Source of the DNA: Verrucomicrobiia bacterium
GTDB taxonomy: Bacteria; Verrucomicrobiota; Verrucomicrobiia; Limisphaerales; CAIMTB01
Assembly (NCBI GenBank): GCA_019634625.1
Contig: JAHCBA010000048.1
Coordinates: forward strand, 1 to 46,799
DNA: 46,799 nt
Direction: 5' to 3'
Positions 41,877 through 46,799 of this stretch are shown one piece after another. The position numbers and the translations under genes are program-made. A model generated the notes under the pieces. It did not search any database. It was not told the origin of the DNA and saw nothing but the letters and a program-made list of their open reading frames with translations. The first letter of the stretch is position 1, and every line of letters begins with the position of its first letter.

Positions 41877-43684
41877 GTCGCCTCCTTCGAGAAGCGCTTC
41901 TCGATTACCTCGACGATGTTTCCGTCGGGATCGACGCAGTGAAACGAGTGCTCACCCCAGGGGAGTTCCGCGATCGGCTGAACAGGCCCAGCTCCGAGCT
42001 CGGTCACACGCGTATGTGCGGCGCGGATATCGCTGACGTGAATTTCAATGCGATTCCTTCGATTCGAAGGCTCCAGGGTTACCAACCCGCCCGAGAGATC
42101 GAGAGCCGTCTGTGCGTCGACGAGTGAGAGGGCGCCAAACTGCACGAAGCGATTGCTCTTCCGCGTGTGCGCGAGCCCTAGCCGCTCGTAGAAGGCAGCC
42201 GACGCAGCGAAGTTTGACACCGTGAGCTTCACGCCTCCCGCACGAACCTCGAGCTTCTCCTCGGTGCAGGGCGGCGGCTCCTGCGCGGGCGGTTCCGAAG
42301 GTCGCCGCGACGCTGCAACTCGCGTCATCTGCTCTTTCGACTTCCTGCCGATCTTCGTGACGTAGAGCGTCTGCCCGTCCGAAGTCGCAAGCTGCCACCC
42401 GGCGGCGGTGACCGTCGGCGCGGATGGCGTGAGCCTGTATAGATCCACGACACGCGCTTGGCGCGTGCCACCGAAGTCGAAGTCGTCTCGATGCCCCTCC
42501 AAGACGTTTTCCATGATGGTCTCAAGCACCTTCGACGTCACGACTGGGTGGTCGACAATCGCCCCCTCCGGCTTTAATCGCGCGGCGACCTTGTTCGCGA
42601 TATGTCGGAGATAATGGCTATCCTGCACCGCTCCCCATTCAGGCGGCAGCCAGTCCGATCCCACGAGAGCCCCTACGAGCCCACCGGTCATCGCAGCCAC
42701 GGTGTCGGTGTCCGAGCCGAGAGCGAACGCTGCTCTCAGCACTCCTTGCACCGGCAGCGCGGCATGGCGGGCGGCAAGGTAGATCGCCGCTGCAGCACTG
42801 ACCGTGCCTGAGCCCTTCTCTCGACTGAACGCTCCCATTCGATCAAGGACGGCATCGTCGTCCGAGAGCACGCCTTCCTCCAATCCCTTGATTCCGAGAT
42901 GGAGCAGTTGGCGCATTTCCTCGACGACGTCGTTCCATAGTTTCTCGTAGTCGCGAAGGGAGCTAGTCGCCGCCTCAAGCCAACCGCTTTTTGTGGCCGA
43001 TGCCATGGGTGGCGACCCCCAGGCTGACGAAGTGTCGAGCAGCACCGTGAGGAGCTCGCCGAACCCGACGGTGTGCTGTGCGCGGAGGAGCCACCAAGCT
43101 GCGTACGCGTACGCAGCAGCGCCAACAAGCGCGCGAGGATGACCGTGCGTCGCCGCTCCGTCGACCACGACATCCTTGAGCAACGGGGTCGGATCATCAG
43201 CGTCGGCGTGAAAGACAGCATGGGGGACAATGCGCATGGCCACGCCGTTGCCGCCTGCCTCGAAGTACCGGGCTACGGCTTCAGAGTCTGGTTGCTTCCA
43301 CGGGGCGACACCCCGGAGCCAGCAATTTGCAGCGCGTTTCGTTGCGCCGCCTCCCCCCCGCTCGTAAAGCGTCCAGAGAGGAAGTTCGTTCCTCGTGAAG
43401 AACAACCACCAGGACGAGCCGGCCGTAAGCCGGGAGCGAGCGATCGCCAATGTGAGCTGCGTGTCGTCGCTGTACTCTCCAGCGCGGATGACCTCGGTAT
43501 GCGGGTAGAACCGTCCGCCCCCTCGACGCTCCCAGTCTCGGAACGAAGCCGTGGGCTGAATGTGGTGCTTTCGGCTGATGAACTCCTGCGGCCAGCCTAG
43601 TGCATCGCCTACCGCGAGCGCGGTGAAGGCTGCTTCGACCCGCGTTCGTGCCACTGCCGGCCGCTGCGTGTTGTGGCTGCTCAT
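41864..43684 (-). CDS. ADP-ribosylglycohydrolase fused to a VOC/glyoxalase-like domain
   Basis: This is a 606-residue fusion. Residues about 12-390 are an ADP-ribosylglycohydrolase (DraG/ARH) with both magnesium-site motifs: GDALGWPQEF (about 26-35), GEYSDDTQL (Asp 73, Asp 74) and ALGSDTDTVAAMTGGLVGAL (Asp 325, Asp 327). It should remove ADP-ribose from a modified target. Residues about 400-450 form a small unassigned segment (RQARVVDLYRL, LYVTKIGRKSK), followed by a proline-rich linker. Residues about 484-596 are a VOC/glyoxalase-type fold (AFYERLGLAHTRKSNRFVQF, HSFHCVDPDGNIVEVIEKR). Its ATG overlaps the stop of the DarT-like gene (ATGA). It is the probable antidote to the DarT-like enzyme, in place of the macrodomain protein DarG. 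The VOC domain's role is unknown. Confidence 0.9.
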   Translation of the reverse strand: MSSHNTQRPAVARTRVEAAFTALAVGDALGWPQEFISRKHHIQPTASFRDWERRGGGRFYPHTEVIRAGEYSDDTQLTLAIARSRLTAGSSWWLFFTRNELPLWTLYERGGGGATKRAANCWLRGVAPWKQPDSEAVARYFEAGGNGVAMRIVPHAVFHADADDPTPLLKDVVVDGAATHGHPRALVGAAAYAYAAWWLLRAQHTVGFGELLTVLLDTSSAWGSPPMASATKSGWLEAATSSLRDYEKLWNDVVEEMRQLLHLGIKGLEEGVLSDDDAVLDRMGAFSREKGSGTVSAAAAIYLAARHAALPVQGVLRAAFALGSDTDTVAAMTGGLVGALVGSDWLPPEWGAVQDSHYLRHIANKVAARLKPEGAIVDHPVVTSKVLETIMENVLEGHRDDFDFGGTRQARVVDLYRLTPSAPTVTAAGWQLATSDGQTLYVTKIGRKSKEQMTRVAASRRPSEPPAQEPPPCTEEKLEVRAGGVKLTVSNFAASAAFYERLGLAHTRKSNRFVQFGALSLVDAQTALDLSGGLVTLEPSNRRNRIEIHVSDIRAAHTRVTELGAGPVQPIAELPWGEHSFHCVDPDGNIVEVIEKRFSKEATCRR

Positions 43685-44382
43685 CGCTGACCTCTAAGCT
43701 TGAACACCGTCTCTGACGGCGCTGTGCCGCTCATGAGCCGCGCGCTGAGCGAGTGCGGGTTAAAGAAGTCCGGTGCGATGACGATACGCGGAATGTCAGC
43801 GTGAAGTTGCTCAAGGCGTGCGTGCTCACGCTTGGCCTGGGCCTCGGAGGCAACGGCAATGCCAAGGATGTCCTCGCCCGCCACGCGATCGGGGATGAGC
43901 ACTTCCGCTTGCTGGTCAGTCGTCAACCATGCTGGGTGCTCCGCCGTGCGAGTGAAGGTTTTCCCGTATGCCCCAATCACCGACTGCGCGAACATCGAAT
44001 CGAAGGCACGCTCACCTTCCGCGACGCCGCTGCCATAGTTGGCTGCTGCATTGCGCGCGGAGAACCTGGTGCCGGCTTTCCACAAAGCGTCGGGCCTAAG
44101 CAAAAGCACCACCCAGTCCGCGAAGAGGCTTTCGTTCCCACGCGCTTTTCGAAAGTACCAGGCGTTTGGGTACTGCACCGAGCAGCACACGTGGTCGGGG
44201 AATCCGTCAAGACGCCGCAAGTCGGTTGCGTTGAAGACAGCTTTCTCGTCCTTTCGTAGACGCACAGCGGACAGAACTCCGTTCGGGTCAGTGGCGATGT
44301 GCACGAGGTTGCGTGATGGCGTGAAGTGGCAGAGGCGGGAGATCCCACGCATGGTCACCTTCGCTCGGATAGATGCGATCAT
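43681..44382 (-). CDS. DarT-like DNA ADP-ribosyltransferase (DUF4433)
   Basis: This 233-residue protein belongs to the DUF4433/DarT family, NAD-dependent enzymes that attach ADP-ribose to DNA bases; characterised DarT2 acts on thymidine in single-stranded DNA. Visible features are the N-terminal NAD-binding histidine in ISRLCHFTPSRNL (H19), VCCSVQYPNAWYFRKARGNE, VVLLLRPDALW, and the catalytic glutamate in TTDQQAEVLIPDRV (E160) within the ADP-ribosylating turn-turn region. The ATG overlaps the helicase stop by 4 bases with an AAAGGAG site upstream, and its stop overlaps the glycohydrolase start. A toxin or phage-sensing effector role, reversed by the neighbouring glycohydrolase, is inferred. 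Confidence 0.9.
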   Translation of the reverse strand: MIASIRAKVTMRGISRLCHFTPSRNLVHIATDPNGVLSAVRLRKDEKAVFNATDLRRLDGFPDHVCCSVQYPNAWYFRKARGNESLFADWVVLLLRPDALWKAGTRFSARNAAANYGSGVAEGERAFDSMFAQSVIGAYGKTFTRTAEHPAWLTTDQQAEVLIPDRVAGEDILGIAVASEAQAKREHARLEQLHADIPRIVIAPDFFNPHSLSARLMSGTAPSETVFKLRGQR

Positions 44383-45794
44383 CGCTGGCTCCTTTGCAGG
44401 AGGCCGTCGCTGAGCGGCAAGAGGGGCGTCGGGTCGCCCGTGTGTGTGATTATCAGATTGGACTTCGCTCGCGTGACCGCGACATAGAGCAACTTCGTGT
44501 TCCGAGCCGCCGCGTCATCGCAACCGAACGCCACAACGTCCGGAGGGTGTGGTAACCGCGAACTCGACGCAAAGGGGACGAGCACCGAATCGAACTCCAG
44601 CCCCTTCGCCGAATGGTAGGTCCCGTAGAACAGCTTGGGGCCTCGCGACCAGACGTTGAGCTCTCGATGGAGCCGCGTTGCGTGGACCGGAAGGAGCTGC
44701 GGGAGGTTCTGCTCGATTTCTCGATCTCGAAAGAGCACGGCGACAGTGCCCGTCTCGGCGAGCTTTTGTGCGCGCGTCGCGACAAACTGCATCTCCTCGG
44801 TTTCCACTTTGAAGCCCACGAGAGCAGGCGGCGGCCCATCAGCAGTCGGGGACTTTGGCTCGACAAGGTCGGCAAGGCCGCGGTAGTGGGGAGACCTCGC
44901 GATCGCGAGAGCGAGCTGCGCGATCTGCCTCGAGTTGCGATAGTTCTCTTCGAACTTCCAGACCTTCGGGGCGTTGAGTCCTGCGCTACGCCAAGAAATC
45001 TTGTGGCCGTAGATCTGTTGGGCCATGTCGCCGAAGAACGTCAAGCTGCCGCCCGCTGGGATCGCAGCGGCGAGCGACTGCAGCATCACCGGTGAGAAGT
45101 CCTGTCCCTCATCGATGATGATGTGTGTGTAGCAGCGCTCGTTGTCGTCGTTGCGGAACTCTGTGAGGACGGTCTGAGCCAGGTCGTCCCAGTCGTAAGG
45201 CTTGCCGCTGGCGTTCCTCAGGGCCCGGTAACTTTCGTAGGCGACGAAGACTTGTGCTCGCTCGTTCTGGGGAACACGAGAGCCTGTGCGTCCATCCTGC
45301 TCGGCATCGAAGTAGTCGTCGGCTGATCGAATGCCGTTTTGCGAGAGCCATTGGAACTCCTCCACGAGGAAATCGATGGGCCGACCGAAGACTTGGGTCG
45401 TCACCCCAGTTCGCCTCAGGCCGTCGATCGCACGCTGGGCATAAGCAGCCGCGAGGTCTGGGCTCGCGATGGCGTTGCGCTCCATCTTGCCGCGACTCGC
45501 GAGATAGCCGCGCGCGAAGTGATGGTAGTTGCGAACGTGGACTTGACCGAGCCCCGCGCCCAGCGATTGCAGGTACGCGACGAGACACTTGTTGAACGTG
45601 ACCAAGAGAGTGCGGCCACCATGGTCCGTGTTCGGGTTCGCGAGGTACGCCGCTCGGTGGATGGCCAGCGTGGTCTTCCCGCTACCCGCGGTGCCGAGGA
45701 CGACGGTGTGGCCCGAGGCAGGAAGGGCCAGAACCTCTTTCTGTCGTCCAACGGGGGTTGGAAGCATCGCGGACATCTCAGCTTCCCGGCGCAT
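44379..45794 (-). CDS. UvrD/Rep-like superfamily 1 helicase, first gene of the Argonaute operon
   Basis: This 471-residue SF1A helicase is complete for the motor motifs. Walker A is VVLGTAGSGKTTLAIHRA (about 34-42). Motif II is IIIDEGQDFSPVMLQ (about 225-233), motif III TFFGDMAQQIYGHK, motif IV FEENYRNSRQIA, motif V YHSAKGLEFDSVLVPF, and motif VI LLYVAVTRAKSNLIITHTGD. It is shorter than UvrD (about 720), lacking the large accessory insertions. The start is the ATG at 45794 or the ATG at 45776; neither has a clear ribosome-binding site. Its stop overlaps the DarT-like start. Unwinding to supply single strands for Argonaute or DarT is plausible but not shown. Confidence 0.9.
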   Translation of the reverse strand: MRREAEMSAMLPTPVGRQKEVLALPASGHTVVLGTAGSGKTTLAIHRAAYLANPNTDHGGRTLLVTFNKCLVAYLQSLGAGLGQVHVRNYHHFARGYLASRGKMERNAIASPDLAAAYAQRAIDGLRRTGVTTQVFGRPIDFLVEEFQWLSQNGIRSADDYFDAEQDGRTGSRVPQNERAQVFVAYESYRALRNASGKPYDWDDLAQTVLTEFRNDDNERCYTHIIIDEGQDFSPVMLQSLAAAIPAGGSLTFFGDMAQQIYGHKISWRSAGLNAPKVWKFEENYRNSRQIAQLALAIARSPHYRGLADLVEPKSPTADGPPPALVGFKVETEEMQFVATRAQKLAETGTVAVLFRDREIEQNLPQLLPVHATRLHRELNVWSRGPKLFYGTYHSAKGLEFDSVLVPFASSSRLPHPPDVVAFGCDDAAARNTKLLYVAVTRAKSNLIITHTGDPTPLLPLSDGLLQRSQR

Positions 45795-46063
45795 TCATGG
45801 CGACCGTGTTGGCATCACCGAACAGAATCGGATCTGCTTTCACCGTGATGTTGGAGTCTACGAGTCGGAGACCGCAGTTGTTTTCGATGGAAATCAAGGC
45901 ACGCGCGAATTGATGGGTCCAGAAAAACAGCGGCCACGCGTGGCTGAACCAAGACGGCCGAGCTGACCCTCGGCAATCAAGCAGCCGACCAAGTTCGTCC
46001 CGCCACGGCGGCCAATGAGCGGGCGCAGGCCTAGCTGATGATCTAAGTCGTCAGGAACCGCCA
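45795..46063. other. Gap upstream of the operon
   Basis: This is a 269-base gap. A minus-strand frame of about 57 codons (start near 46065) is open, but its product matches nothing I know and could be chance. The promoter of the five-gene operon may lie here if the HTH gene is separately transcribed. Confidence 0.4.
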
Positions 46064-46291
46064 TCATCGATCCTCTCTGTTGGCAGGCTCGTTTTGGCGG
46101 ACGTCAGCACTGCCGCCCCTTACCCAGTTGTCAACTTCAGAGAGCTTGAATTTCCAGAGGCGACCAATCCGATGCGACGGCAGGCTCCGAGTCTCGATCC
46201 ACCGGTAGACCGAATCCTTGGCAACGCCCAAGTGCTTTGCCACAACCTCAACGGAGCTCCAAGGTTCGGTGGTGTGGACCGGAAGGTTCAT
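46064..46291 (-). CDS. Small helix-turn-helix protein (excisionase/MerR-like)
   Basis: This 75-residue DNA-binding protein starts at the ATG at 46291 (an upstream TTG at 46306 is possible). The sequence PWSSVEVVAKHLGVAKDSVY followed by RWIETRSLPSHRIGRLWKFK is the classic HTH_17/excisionase-type winged helix. It lies 269 bases upstream of the helicase gene in the same direction. It may regulate the operon or be the excisionase of the mobile island. Neither can be told from sequence alone. Confidence 0.85.
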   Translation of the reverse strand: MNLPVHTTEPWSSVEVVAKHLGVAKDSVYRWIETRSLPSHRIGRLWKFKLSEVDNWVRGGSADVRQNEPANREDR

Positions 46292-46306
46292 AGGATCGAG
46301 ACCCAA

Positions 46307-46799
46307 GGTCGCCTTGGGGGGTAAGACAAGGCGATTTTTGCCGACGGAACCGGATCAAAGTCGAGAAGAATGTTCACCAATCGAGTTAAGCGTAGTCGCC
46401 GAAAGCGGTTCCGGATCGAGACTCTGGGGTGACCACGATTGCGAGCTTCGCGGTTTGGTACCATCCGACCGGTGTTCTTTCCTGGTGGTCCTCAAACGCC
46501 GGAAACGTAACCTCGGCGGCGTGAATGCCGGCACGGTGGCCGACGCTGCTTCTCCGGCCGTAGACCGCGCCAGGTAGAATTGATCCGGGTGGCTACTCAT
46601 CGGTCTCGGGGTGGGGCTATCACGACCCACAGCGGACAGAATAGCTTGTTCACAACACACCACGACGAGACCATGCTCTCGTCGAGTCGATGATGGATCT
46701 ACGCTGCGGTGGAGCCGCCGAGGAGAACCGCGAAGGCTCGGTTGAAGGGCCTGAGGTGGCTGCTGTATTTATCGACACGCGGACTGTGATGGCTCACGG
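46307..46799. other. Right edge, no gene supported
   Basis: The last 490 bases contain no recognisable gene. A minus-strand frame at 46355-46663 is open but Ser/Arg/Pro-rich and without motifs. Base composition is less GC-rich than in the left half of the window. Confidence 0.4.

Noticed and set aside
46355..46663. Minus-strand frame of 102 codons at the right edge
   Set aside because: Ser/Arg/Pro-rich, no motif, no ribosome-binding site, and no coupling to the HTH gene.
1..46799. tRNA or rRNA genes as island attachment sites
   Set aside because: No cloverleaf-like sequence with a GGTTCGAATCC-type arm and no rRNA signature was recognised by eye. A tRNA scan was not possible.

Overview
The window looks like a chromosomal segment of a very GC-rich member of the Verrucomicrobiota, possibly Limisphaerales-like. 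This is an inference from gene content: large secreted proteins built from lectin-like, Ig and PA14-like modules with a shared C-terminal module, a prepilin-like protein with a [21 protein letters not shown]-terminus, an exosortase/EpsI/sugar-transferase locus, a multiheme cytochrome, and intergenic space full of dispersed palindromes and hexanucleotide microsatellites. No rRNA, tRNA or CRISPR array was seen.

Region 1 (1-27753) reads as the host backbone. An octaheme cytochrome c and a small membrane protein (minus strand) are followed by a secreted modular protein (minus), a LuxR-type regulator with an unusual N-terminus (minus), and a divergent giant secreted protein, prepilin-like protein and lipoprotein (plus). 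Next come three phosphonate-catabolism genes (PhnW, PhnA and a class III PLP enzyme, probably PbfA) separated by repeat-rich spacers. A 999-residue secreted protein ends in a clear intrinsic terminator. Then follow exosortase, EpsI-like protein and polyprenyl-phosphate sugar transferase, a tandem-repeat spacer, and a hybrid histidine kinase with a LytS-like sensor.

Region 2 (about 27754-34935) is a decayed accessory island. It holds a helicase lacking its N-terminal half, a Fic protein lacking the Fic core, a GxxExxY fragment inside an inverted-repeat element, a tyrosine recombinase with its middle deleted, and stubs of BREX pglZ and brxL, also with the middle missing. Two intact type II toxin-antitoxin pairs (UPF0175/DUF3368-PIN and Phd-like/PIN) sit among them. 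A plus-strand gene carries two apparent frameshifts.

Region 3 (35023-46291) is an intact defence-type region. It contains a three-domain fusion (SAM methyltransferase, HNH nuclease, S24 LexA-like peptidase), a convergent DUF3883 protein, and a five-gene minus-strand operon. Every junction in the operon overlaps by 4-13 nt. The order is UvrD-like helicase, DarT-like ADP-ribosyltransferase (DUF4433), ADP-ribosylglycohydrolase fused to a VOC domain, a long prokaryotic Argonaute whose PIWI active site is lost, and a DpnII/MboI-like PD-(D/E)XK nuclease. A small HTH protein lies upstream. The pairing of nucleic-acid-guided recognition (inactive Argonaute plus nuclease) with a reversible DNA ADP-ribosylation pair is the best candidate here for an undescribed defence system.
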